Shown: positions 16,627-24,469 of the stretch, piece after piece
Position numbering within the stretch: the first letter of the stretch is position 1
Layout: the number at the start of each line of letters is the position of its first letter
NCBI RefSeq assembly: GCF_022348185.1
Contig: NZ_JAKRFD010000005.1
Coordinates: 1-64,000 of the forward strand
Reading direction: 5' to 3'
From: Epibacterium sp. Ofav1-8
GTDB taxonomy: Bacteria > Pseudomonadota > Alphaproteobacteria > Rhodobacterales > Rhodobacteraceae
Length of the DNA: 64,000 nt
The notes under the pieces: generated by a model
Told to the model about the DNA's origin: nothing
What the model saw: only the letters and a program-made list of their open reading frames with translations
Databases searched by the model: none
Program-made: the position numbers and the translations under genes

Positions 16627-17423
16627 CGCCGGATCAACACGCAGAGGCCGCCGCCCAGCTGTTGCGCGCCGAGCAGACAGGTCAGCAATGCGGTCTCCTT
16701 TCGCTCGCCTATCCGGGCATGACGCTGGATGACGCCTATGCGGTGCAAAAGGCGCTGGTGGCGCAGAAACTGGCGCAGGGTCGCCGCAAAATCGGCTGGA
16801 AGGTCGGCCTCACCAGCCGCGCCATGCAGCAGGCGCTGAATATCACCACGCCGGACTCGGGTGTGCTCCTCGATGATATGCTGTTTGAGAATGCCAGCAC
16901 CGTGCCAGAGGGGCGTTTTATCCAACCCCGCGTCGAGGCCGAGATCGCCTTTGTGATGAAATCCCCGCTTGCGGGCCGCGATTGCACCCGCGAGGACATC
17001 CTGAAAGCCACCGACTATGTGGCCCCGTCACTGGAGATCCTCGACACCCGCATCCTGCGCGCCGATCCCGCCACGGGGCAGGCGCGGATCATCACCGACA
17101 CCATCAGCGACAACGCCGCCAATGCGGGCATTGTGATGGGCGCAAACAGGCACGCGGTTGACGCCTTTGATCTGCGCCGCGTCGGTGCGATCCTGAAACG
17201 CGATGGCGTAGTGGTGGAAACCGGGCTGGGTGCAGGCGTGCTGGACGATCCCGCCACCTCCGTGCTGTGGTTGGCGCGGCGCATGGCGGACTATGGACAA
17301 CAGATCGAGGCGGGCGATATCGTCCTGTCGGGATCGTTCATCCGCCCTGTTGAGTGCCCGCCCGGAACCCAGATACACGCCGATTTTGCCGATTTCGGCA
17401 CAGTCGAGATTTCATTTGAATAA
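16623..17423 (+). CDS. hpaH: 2-Oxo-hept-4-ene-1,7-dioate hydratase
   Basis: This 266-residue hydratase/decarboxylase-family protein adds water to the open-chain dienoate to give 4-hydroxy-2-oxoheptanedioate. GWKVGLTSRAMQQAL near residue 58, PRVEAEIAFVM (metal-binding glutamates) and the late GDIVLSGSFIRP are the characteristic segments. Length and order between hpaG and hpaI match the known pathway. It overlaps hpaG by 4 bases. Confidence 0.92.
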   Translation: MTPDQHAEAAAQLLRAEQTGQQCGLLSLAYPGMTLDDAYAVQKALVAQKLAQGRRKIGWKVGLTSRAMQQALNITTPDSGVLLDDMLFENASTVPEGRFIQPRVEAEIAFVMKSPLAGRDCTREDILKATDYVAPSLEILDTRILRADPATGQARIITDTISDNAANAGIVMGANRHAVDAFDLRRVGAILKRDGVVVETGLGAGVLDDPATSVLWLARRMADYGQQIEAGDIVLSGSFIRPVECPPGTQIHADFADFGTVEISFE

Positions 17424-17435
17424 AAGAGGTTATAC

Positions 17436-18215
17436 ATGGCCGCGCCGGAAAACCACTTCAAACAGGCCCTCGCCAAGGGCCAGCGTCAGATCGGCTGCTG
17501 GTGCAGCTTCGGCGAGGCGATCACCACCGAATTGATGGGCACTGCGGGGTTTGACTGGCTGGTGATCGACGGCGAACATGCGCCCAATGACATCCGCTCG
17601 ATCCGCGACCAGCTGGTCGCACTTGCGACATCCAGCGCCGAAGCGGTGGTGCGGGTGCCGATCGGCGAGACCTGGATCATCAAGCAGGTGCTGGATGCCG
17701 GCGCGCAGACCGTTCTGGTGCCGATGGTGGAAACCGCGGATCAGGCCGCCGAACTGGTGCGCGCTTGTCGTTATCCGCCCGAGGGCACACGCGGTGTCGG
17801 CGCGGCCGGAGCGCGCGCCACCCGCTTTGGCGGCACGCCGGAGTATATCCAGACCGCAGACGCGCAGATCTGCCTGTTGCTTCAGGTGGAAAACCGCATC
17901 GGCATTGAGAACCTTGATGAAATCCTCGCGGTCGAGGGGATCGACGGGATCTTCATCGGCCCGGCAGACCTGTCCACCGACATGGGCCATCAGGGCAATT
18001 CCGCCCATCCGGAGGTGCGCGCGGTAATCGCCGACGCCATCACAAGGATCAAGGCCGCAGGCAAAGCGCCCGGCATTCTTGGTGTCACCGAAGAGGCGAC
18101 ACAGGCCTATGCAGACATGGGCGCGCAGTTCCTCGCGGTCGGGATCGATGTGGTCCTGCTGGCACAGAGCGCACGCGCGCTGGCGTCAAGATGGTCAGCG
18201 CACGGCACCGACTGA
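17436..18215 (+). CDS. hpaI: 4-Hydroxy-2-oxoheptanedioate aldolase
   Basis: This 259-residue class II aldolase of the HpcH/HpaI family splits 4-hydroxy-2-oxoheptanedioate into pyruvate and succinate semialdehyde. WLVIDGEHAPND supplies the catalytic His and GIFIGPADLSTDMG the metal and phosphate-like pocket; QVENRIGIENL contains the metal-binding Glu. AAGAGG lies before the ATG, 12 bases after hpaH. It is the last gene of the operon, closed by a strong hairpin. Confidence 0.93.
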   Translation: MAAPENHFKQALAKGQRQIGCWCSFGEAITTELMGTAGFDWLVIDGEHAPNDIRSIRDQLVALATSSAEAVVRVPIGETWIIKQVLDAGAQTVLVPMVETADQAAELVRACRYPPEGTRGVGAAGARATRFGGTPEYIQTADAQICLLLQVENRIGIENLDEILAVEGIDGIFIGPADLSTDMGHQGNSAHPEVRAVIADAITRIKAAGKAPGILGVTEEATQAYADMGAQFLAVGIDVVLLAQSARALASRWSAHGTD

Positions 18216-18239
18216 AGCAAGGTCTCTGCCAATGCGAAC

Positions 18240-18280
18240 AACCCGCCGTTCCGCTTGCCCAAGGGAACGGCGGGTTCGCT
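18240..18280. terminator. hpa operon terminator
   Basis: AACCCGCCGTTCC (18240-18252) and GGAACGGCGGGTT (18264-18276) pair over 13 bases around an 11-base loop, ending with CGCTTC. It sits between hpaI and the convergent hypothetical gene. Confidence 0.75.
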
Positions 18281-18296
18281 TCATCGGGCGATGCCT

Positions 18297-18620
18297 TCAA
18301 TGCATTTGAGGCAGACCGCCGAAACGTTTCTCCAGTTCCACGCGCGGGTGACCCAGCAAACCGAAGGTACAGATCTCCACCCGGCTTTGCAGATCCACCA
18401 GACGCAGACGCCCGGCACGCGGTTTCATGTCAAACCCCTTGCCGCGCAGCATCTCGCGCAGGGTCGGCCAGCTGTCCGCCTTGGTCATGGGCTCGCTGAG
18501 ATTGGCCCGCAGAAGCATCATCGATTCCGAGTCCAGACGCGCCCGCGTGCTTGCACATCCCCACGCGGTCTGCCCGTAGGCGAGGTCCTCGTTTTCGGTG
18601 GTCCGATCATCATAACTCAT
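18297..18620 (-). CDS. Conserved-looking hypothetical protein
   Basis: This 107-residue soluble protein has no signal, membrane segment or motif that I recognise. It is basic in the middle (LREMLRGKGFDMKPRAGRLRLVDL) and ends in ELEKRFGGLPQMH. A very good ribosome site (GGAGGG 6 bases before ATG) and its own spacer argue that it is real. The DUF4139 gene lies upstream on the same strand, 131 bases away. No function can be proposed. Confidence 0.62.
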   Translation of the reverse strand: MSYDDRTTENEDLAYGQTAWGCASTRARLDSESMMLLRANLSEPMTKADSWPTLREMLRGKGFDMKPRAGRLRLVDLQSRVEICTFGLLGHPRVELEKRFGGLPQMH

Positions 18621-18751
18621 GGTTCACCCTCCAATCCACTCTGGTTCAAGGGTACCTGTATGAGAGGCGAAATTGGGGCACTCTATTGGTTCCTTCGCGG
18701 CCCAAAGGTACAGTTTTCTATACTCTTGAAAGATCGCGCACCCCGCATGCG

Positions 18752-20398
18752 CTACCGCAGAACCTTGCCTTCGGGCCAATCCAGACGGGTATTGAGCGTG
18801 ATGATCCGGACCGATCCGGGCTGCATCTCCAGGTCCCACGCAAGGATGCCGCGCTGTTTGTCGACGTTTTCTTCTGAGGGCGTGGGGCTGGCAGACCATG
18901 TGATTTCCAGATCCTCCTGTTCGCTGAAGGGCACCAGATCAAGCACCCGCACCGACCAGACCTGACCGGTGAGGTTTTCCACCTCGATCTCCGCCACGGT
19001 GTCGCGCTGGTTGCTGCGCGAGATCACGCCGCGCCCGCCTTCGCTCTGATCCAGAAGATCCCGTTTGATGCGCACACCATCAATGGGGCCAAAGCCCAGA
19101 TCCCGCTCCGCCTCGGGGGGCAGCCCCTCGAAATACCCGGACCCGATCAGCTCTCCGTCGACAAAAAAGCGGCTGTTGGCGCTGGCGAGCAACTCCTCGC
19201 CGCTGGTGTTTACAATGCGCGCGATGCGAAAGGCGGTGGGATCGCGGCGCGGCGCGGCCCGGGCGGAGACCTCTGCGCTAAAGGTGACGTCCGGCAGGTT
19301 CAGATAGGCCAGCTCCGCCCCCGAGCGCAGGCTGACCGGTGCGTCAAAACTGTAAGAAACCCCCGCCTCGCTGGCGACGACACCAAATGATGAACCAGCT
19401 TCCTTAGCCATAACCGGGGCCTCGACTGCCAGCTCGGCGACGTCGCTCATCACCCGGCTCTCTGATGTGAACCGCTGCTTGGCCTCGTACGCGTCCTCGA
19501 TCCAGCGCCGATTGGGGCGCAGGTCATGCGGATTGATCCGCTGATCCGGGGTCGAGGTAGAGACCCGCAGTGCCACCTCCACCCAGTCCTCGCCGGTGGC
19601 CTGCTGGACCATAACATCCCGGCGCAAGGTAACCTGCGGCCTCACCCCTGTTTCCAGACTGAACTCGTAGGACGGCCCCCATGACACCGCATCATTGGGG
19701 TAGCTGAGGCTGATCGGCACCGTCACCTCCGCATCCGCCTCGACATCCAGTGCGAGGAACATCTGTTCTTCATCCTGCTGCGACAGCGCCTGAAGCTCCG
19801 CCTGTGCACGGGCCAGATCTGCCTCCAGATCCGTCATTTGGCGCTGAAACCCGCGCTCCTGCGCTTTGGCCCGCAAAATGGTCTCGCGCGCCTCGGCGGT
19901 TTCCTCGCGCACCGTGCTCACCAACGCGCGCAACTGATCGGGATCGGGCAGCGCGGCCCCCTCACCCCGATTGAGCGCGTTGAGAAAGGCAATCGCCGCC
20001 TCGGCCCCTTCGGCCGCCAGTCGCGCCTCCTCCGAGGTCCGGCGCAGCGCGTCTATCTGGTCCTCGATTTCTGCCACACGGGCCTCAGCGGCCTCTTGCT
20101 CGGGCGTTGAGGCGTCTTCCAAGACCGGGAAGCTCTCGCGCAAATAGAGCCCGATCCGGCGCGCGCCGGGATGGCTGATCCGAAGGCTCTCGATCTCATC
20201 CACAAAAGGCATGCCGCCAATCACGATCCGGTGGCGGCCTGCGCGCAGCGTGACTTCAGCGGTGCGGGTGATCAATGCCTCGCTGGGATAGACGGTCACC
20301 GCGCTGACGCGGCTGGTGGCGGAAAAGGTCTCCGCCAATGCGGTCGTGGACAGCAGGGCCGCAGCCCCAACAAGGACAGAAGAGAGAACAAAGCGCAT
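18752..20398 (-). CDS. DUF4139 (MuiA-like) secreted protein
   Basis: This 548-residue protein starts with a cleavable-looking signal peptide (FVLSSVLVGAAALLSTTALA). A DUF4140-type N-terminal domain follows, then a long coiled coil at about residues 80-200 rich in Glu, Ala and Arg, then a C-terminal DUF4139 beta domain. It resembles the mucoidy inhibitor A family, whose function is unsettled; the layout suggests a periplasmic or surface-linked adaptor. Start ATG 20398 is chosen because it opens the signal peptide; the frame extends upstream another 40 codons without conservation. Confidence 0.8.
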   Translation of the reverse strand: MRFVLSSVLVGAAALLSTTALAETFSATSRVSAVTVYPSEALITRTAEVTLRAGRHRIVIGGMPFVDEIESLRISHPGARRIGLYLRESFPVLEDASTPEQEAAEARVAEIEDQIDALRRTSEEARLAAEGAEAAIAFLNALNRGEGAALPDPDQLRALVSTVREETAEARETILRAKAQERGFQRQMTDLEADLARAQAELQALSQQDEEQMFLALDVEADAEVTVPISLSYPNDAVSWGPSYEFSLETGVRPQVTLRRDVMVQQATGEDWVEVALRVSTSTPDQRINPHDLRPNRRWIEDAYEAKQRFTSESRVMSDVAELAVEAPVMAKEAGSSFGVVASEAGVSYSFDAPVSLRSGAELAYLNLPDVTFSAEVSARAAPRRDPTAFRIARIVNTSGEELLASANSRFFVDGELIGSGYFEGLPPEAERDLGFGPIDGVRIKRDLLDQSEGGRGVISRSNQRDTVAEIEVENLTGQVWSVRVLDLVPFSEQEDLEITWSASPTPSEENVDKQRGILAWDLEMQPGSVRIITLNTRLDWPEGKVLR

Positions 20399-20449
20399 CA
20401 AAATCACCGAGCTGACAATAGGATGCGGCGAGCGTCTTCTGCGCAGGGC

Positions 20450-20484
20450 AAAAAAGCAAGAGGCGCCCGCGTAGGACGCCTCTC
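20450..20484 (-). terminator. asd terminator
   Basis: On the minus strand AGAGGCG and CGCCTCT (20459-20483) form a stem followed by TTGCTTTTTTG. It lies 80 bases beyond the asd stop and just before the DUF4139 gene. Confidence 0.75.
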
Positions 20485-20563
20485 GATGATCGGATATTGG
20501 CCGATGGAAGGTAGTCACCGTCCGGCCGATAGGTCGGGCGCTGTCCTTCTTTCTAGCTGGCGA

Positions 20564-21586
20564 TCAGCCCTTTTTTAGGACCTCACGGCCCAAGAGCTCG
20601 GCGATCTGTACCGCGTTCAGCGCGGCCCCTTTGCGCAGGTTGTCCGAGACACACCACAGGTTCAGACCGTTATCCAGCGTCGAGTCCTGTCGGATACGGC
20701 TGATGAAGGTGGCAAAATCGCCAACGCATTCTTTCGGCGTCACGTAGCCGCCGTCCTCGCGCTTGTCGATCACCATGATGCCCGGTGCCTCGCGCAGGAT
20801 GTCGCGGGCCTCGTCTTCATCAAGGAAGTCCTCGGTCTCGATGTTGATCGCCTCGGAGTGGCCCACAAAGACCGGCACGCGCACACAGGTCGCAGTCAGC
20901 TTGATCGACGGGTCGATGATCTTCTTGGTTTCCGCGACCATCTTCCACTCTTCCTTGGTGGAGCCATCGTCGAGGAAGACATCGATATGCGGGATCACGT
21001 TGAACGCGATGTCCTTGGGGTAGACCTTGCGCTCGTAATCATCGGTCGGATTGTAATGCGCCTTGGTCTGATCCCAGAGCTCGTCAATGGCGTCCTTGCC
21101 GGAGCCGGAGACCGACTGATAGGTCGACACCACAACGCGCTTGATCTTGGCACGGTCATGCAGCGGCTTCAGCGCCACAACCATCTGCGCGGTCGAGCAG
21201 TTGGGGTTGGCGATGATGTTCTTCTTGGAATAGCCGTGCACGGCCTCCGGGTTCACCTCGGGCACGATCAGCGGGATGTCCGGATCGTAGCGATAGAGCG
21301 ACGAGTTGTCGATCACGACGCAACCGGCCTCTGCCGCCTTGGGTGCGTATTTCTTGGTCGCGTCAGAGCCAATGGCAAACAGCGCCATGTCCCAGCCGGT
21401 GAAATCGAAGGTGTCGAGATCCTGGGTCTTCAATGTCTTGTCGCCGAATGTGACCTCAGTGCCCAACGAGCGACGGGACGCCAGAACGGCAACCTCATCC
21501 ACCGGGAACTGGCGCTCGGCCAGGATGTTCAGCATTTCACGGCCCACGTTGCCCGTGGCGCCGGCGACAACGACGCGATAACCCAT
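20564..21586 (-). CDS. asd: Aspartate-semialdehyde dehydrogenase
   Basis: This 340-residue NADP enzyme makes aspartate semialdehyde, the branch point for lysine, diaminopimelate, threonine and methionine. VVVAGATGNVGREML at the N-terminus binds the nucleotide, and NPNCSTAQ (about residues 128-135) holds the catalytic Cys. The start MGYRVVV at 21586 has GGAG 9 bases upstream (ATTGGAGAAACAAAC). It is a single gene with its own promoter region and terminator. Confidence 0.95.
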   Translation of the reverse strand: MGYRVVVAGATGNVGREMLNILAERQFPVDEVAVLASRRSLGTEVTFGDKTLKTQDLDTFDFTGWDMALFAIGSDATKKYAPKAAEAGCVVIDNSSLYRYDPDIPLIVPEVNPEAVHGYSKKNIIANPNCSTAQMVVALKPLHDRAKIKRVVVSTYQSVSGSGKDAIDELWDQTKAHYNPTDDYERKVYPKDIAFNVIPHIDVFLDDGSTKEEWKMVAETKKIIDPSIKLTATCVRVPVFVGHSEAINIETEDFLDEDEARDILREAPGIMVIDKREDGGYVTPKECVGDFATFISRIRQDSTLDNGLNLWCVSDNLRKGAALNAVQIAELLGREVLKKG

Positions 21587-21891
21587 GTTTGTTTCTCCAA
21601 TATTGTCCGGCCTCATGACCGGCTCGCGGTGTGATATAGTTTCTGCGCCTGCATTGAAAGGCGCGATTCAGCAACAAACGCGTTCAAGGCGTGAATTGTT
21701 CCCCTCTTTCCGGCGAATTATCCGGTATCTTGACGCTCATCGCCGCAAGATTGGAAAAACCACACGGATACGGCGCGTCCACAGCCTGTCACGGCTGCGC
21801 GAGTCCCCCTTGTCGCATGCCCCGGATGCTGCATCTATCACGCAGGCCCCCGCCGCGGGGATGCGCCGCCCGTATTGGAGACCGCCCCAAG
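21587..21891. other. 305-base divergent spacer between asd and the DUF3095 gene
   Basis: On the minus strand TATATC (about 21640-21635) with CTTTCA 16 bases upstream is a possible asd promoter. An open frame runs from 21691 into the DUF3095 gene, but the translated part before 21892 is Cys, Arg and Pro-rich and lacks family character. The spacer otherwise has only short GC-rich palindromes (for example CCCCGCCGCGGGG near 21848). Confidence 0.4.
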
Positions 21892-23043
21892 ATGACGCTC
21901 GAGGATCCGTTCTACGCTCAGCTTCCAAAGGTGCGCACCTTTGCCAATCTGACCCGCGGAGATCGCTTTGCACCACTGCCTCAGGACTGGTTGGTGGGGT
22001 GCTGCGACATCGTGGATTCGACCGGGCTGCTGGCGCAGGGGCACTACAAGACCGTCAATATGGTGGGGGCCTCCTCCATTGCCGCGCTGATGAATGCCTT
22101 TGACCACGCGCCGTTTCCCTTTGTGTTTGGCGGCGATGGCACCTCTTTTGCGCTGCCGCCGCAGTTCGCGGAGATTGCCCGGCAAGAGCTTGCCAAACTG
22201 CGCGCCTGGGTGGCGCAGGAATTTGCGGTCGAATTGCGCGCGGCGCTCTTGCCCGTAGCGGAGGTTCGTCGCGCTGGCCGTGACGTGCGGGTGGCCCGCT
22301 TTGCCGCGTCCGAGCATCTGGACTATGCAATGTTCGAGGGCGGCGGGTTGGCCTGGCTCGAAGAGCAAATGAAAGCGGGCCGTTTTGAAATCGCCCCGGC
22401 AGACCCGGTTCAATCCCCTGACCTGACAGGGCTGTCTTGCCGCTGGAACAGCGTGCCCGCGGTCCATGGTCAGATCCTGTCGCTGCTGGTTCTACCCCAT
22501 CCCGACGCCTCGGCAGAAGAGTTCGACGCATTGGTGACAGAAATCCTGTCCGAGGTCGCCGGATCGGAACGCGCAGGCCACCCGCTGCCGGAAACCGGGC
22601 CCGACATGCAGTTCCCGCCCCCCGGCTTGAGCGTGGAGGCGCGATTGTCGCGCCGCAATACACCTGCAATTTTCAGAACAGTCTCGCTGTTTTTCCAATC
22701 CGCCTTTGCGGCGCTGATGTTCCTGCGCAAACGCCCGACCGGCGGGTTTGATCCAACGCACTATCGCAACACGATCACCGCCAATGCGGATTTCCGCAAG
22801 TTTGATGACGGGTTGAAGATGACACTGGATTGCAGTGACGAGACCCGCATGGCGCTCGAAGCACTGCTGATCCAGGCGCAGGCCAAGCGTATCGCCCGCT
22901 ACGGGCTGCACGCGCAGGACGAGGCCCTTGTGACCTGCATCGTTCCCTCGCCCATGCAGGACGATCACATGCATTTCGTCGATGGCGCCTCAGGCGGCTA
23001 TGCGCGAGCGGCCCAGATGCTGAAGGCGGCGAACCAGACCTGA
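21892..23043 (+). CDS. DUF3095 family protein, nucleotide-cyclase-like
   Basis: This 383-residue protein has the features of DUF3095. The N-terminal half contains GCCDIVDSTGLLAQG (about residues 36-50) and VFGGDGTSFALPP (about 78-90). The spacing of an Asp-Ile pair and a later GGDG recalls the metal-binding strands of class III cyclases and GGDEF proteins. Family function is unknown. No signal or membrane span is obvious, though FFQSAFAALMFLRKRP is hydrophobic. GGAG lies before ATG 21892. It appears monocistronic, between asd (divergent) and carbonic anhydrase (convergent). Confidence 0.75.
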   Translation: MTLEDPFYAQLPKVRTFANLTRGDRFAPLPQDWLVGCCDIVDSTGLLAQGHYKTVNMVGASSIAALMNAFDHAPFPFVFGGDGTSFALPPQFAEIARQELAKLRAWVAQEFAVELRAALLPVAEVRRAGRDVRVARFAASEHLDYAMFEGGGLAWLEEQMKAGRFEIAPADPVQSPDLTGLSCRWNSVPAVHGQILSLLVLPHPDASAEEFDALVTEILSEVAGSERAGHPLPETGPDMQFPPPGLSVEARLSRRNTPAIFRTVSLFFQSAFAALMFLRKRPTGGFDPTHYRNTITANADFRKFDDGLKMTLDCSDETRMALEALLIQAQAKRIARYGLHAQDEALVTCIVPSPMQDDHMHFVDGASGGYARAAQMLKAANQT

Positions 23044-23152
23044 CCTTCTGCTGCCGCAGCTCGCCCCCGGACGCCCTTCCCGCGCCCGGGTAGGGGCTTT
23101 GCCCTGTCCGGAATCGGGGATATCCGGGGCTGTCAGCGGATCAAGTGGCCTC

Positions 23153-23812
23153 TCAAACCGGGTGAAACGTGCTCGATTTCGGGTCGTAGCACTCCAGCCC
23201 GCCCTCGCCGATGTCGGTCCAGAGCCCATGCAGGCTCAGCTCGCCGGACTTCACCGCGCTCTCGATGAACGGGAAGGTCATCAGGTTTTCAAGGCTGGCC
23301 ACAACCGCCTGACGCTCAAACTGACGCGCCTGTTCCTGCTCATCCACGATGTCCTCGACCGCGGTGAAGCGCGGCTTCAGGATGTCCATCCAGCGCCCGA
23401 CAAAGCTGGTCTTTTCCTCCAGCGCCGGTGCGTGCCCCTTGCACATGTCGATACAGCCCTGAACGCCACCACATTGGGAATGGCCCAGCACGATCAGATG
23501 CGCCACCTTCAGCACCGTCACCGCATATTCGACCGTGGCCGAGGTGCCGTGGTGGTCGCCATCGGGCGCATAGGGCGGCACCAGATTGGCAATATTGCGG
23601 TGGATGAAGAACTCGCCCTGATCCGCCCCGAAGATCGAGGTCACATGCACCCGGCTGTCACAGCAGGAAATCACCATGGCACGCGGGCGCTGGCCCTCCT
23701 TGGCCAGGCGGCGATACCAGCCCTGGTTCTCCTCGTAGGCGGTCGCTTTCCAGCCATGGTAACGGGTTACCAAATAGTTCGGCAGGGGCTTTGCATAGTC
23801 CATGTCATACAC
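23153..23812 (-). CDS. can: Beta-carbonic anhydrase
   Basis: This 219-residue zinc enzyme interconverts CO2 and bicarbonate. Ligands are seen in CCDSRVH (Cys50, Asp52, Arg54) and HSQCGGV (His and Cys about 110-113). The C-terminal part contains YDPKSSTFHPV, typical of the alphaproteobacterial group. ATG 23812 is used; an in-frame ATG three codons later could also serve. It is divergent from a small Hpt-like gene. Confidence 0.93.
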   Translation of the reverse strand: MYDMDYAKPLPNYLVTRYHGWKATAYEENQGWYRRLAKEGQRPRAMVISCCDSRVHVTSIFGADQGEFFIHRNIANLVPPYAPDGDHHGTSATVEYAVTVLKVAHLIVLGHSQCGGVQGCIDMCKGHAPALEEKTSFVGRWMDILKPRFTAVEDIVDEQEQARQFERQAVVASLENLMTFPFIESAVKSGELSLHGLWTDIGEGGLECYDPKSSTFHPV

Positions 23813-23954
23813 CTCGGGTTATCGACTGTCGGGTGTGATAACCGCAATTCACACCAAATTCGAGAGATATACGTTTCGGATCGAAACCTTTTGACAACCA
23901 GTGCGGCGCAGATTGGGCCTATGCCGTGGGGGCATACCGAATACGGGGTGAATA

Positions 23955-24338
23955 GTGGTGGCTAACATACTTACAGTCAATCATAGGGAAAACGTCCACT
24001 TGGACCCGCAAAAGCTGACTGATCTTTATTCACAGCTTGGCGAGACAAGTGCCGAGGACGTCGTCTGCCGCGCCATCGAGGAACTCGCCGTGCGCCTGAC
24101 GCATTGCGAGCGCCTGTGGCGCCAAAGCGACGTGGACAACCTGCGCAAGAGCGCGCGCTCGCTGATCGCGATCTCGGAACAGATCGGCATGATGGCCATG
24201 GCCAATATCGCACGCGATGTGACCAACGCCATTGATGCCGAAGATTCTCCGGCGGTGGCAGCAACGCTGTTCCGCCTGATCCGCGTTGGCGAAAGCTCGC
24301 TGACGGCGGTCTGGGAACAACACGACCTTTCGGTCTGA
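23955..24338 (+). CDS. Hpt-like helical protein without the phospho-accepting histidine
   Basis: This 127-residue, mainly helical protein has a segment at about residues 62-115 (LRKSARSLIAISEQIGMMAM and onward) that can be read like a histidine phosphotransfer helix, where AHSLKGSAxxLG would be expected. Arg stands where the His should be. It might be a pseudo-phosphotransferase that binds a response regulator or kinase. The start is GTG at 23955, or GTG one codon later; only a weak GGGG lies upstream. The Hpt comparison is by eye and uncertain. Confidence 0.6.
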   Translation: MVANILTVNHRENVHLDPQKLTDLYSQLGETSAEDVVCRAIEELAVRLTHCERLWRQSDVDNLRKSARSLIAISEQIGMMAMANIARDVTNAIDAEDSPAVAATLFRLIRVGESSLTAVWEQHDLSV

Positions 24339-24469
24339 CGGACTCGCCGCCACAGCGGCGCATCCATGTGGGTTTTGAGTACGGCCCGGTTGGGCTTGCG
24401 GCGGCGGCTGCGACGGATACTCTGGTGGCAAGAGGTGATAGACCCAAGCCATACCAAGAGGACCTGTCC

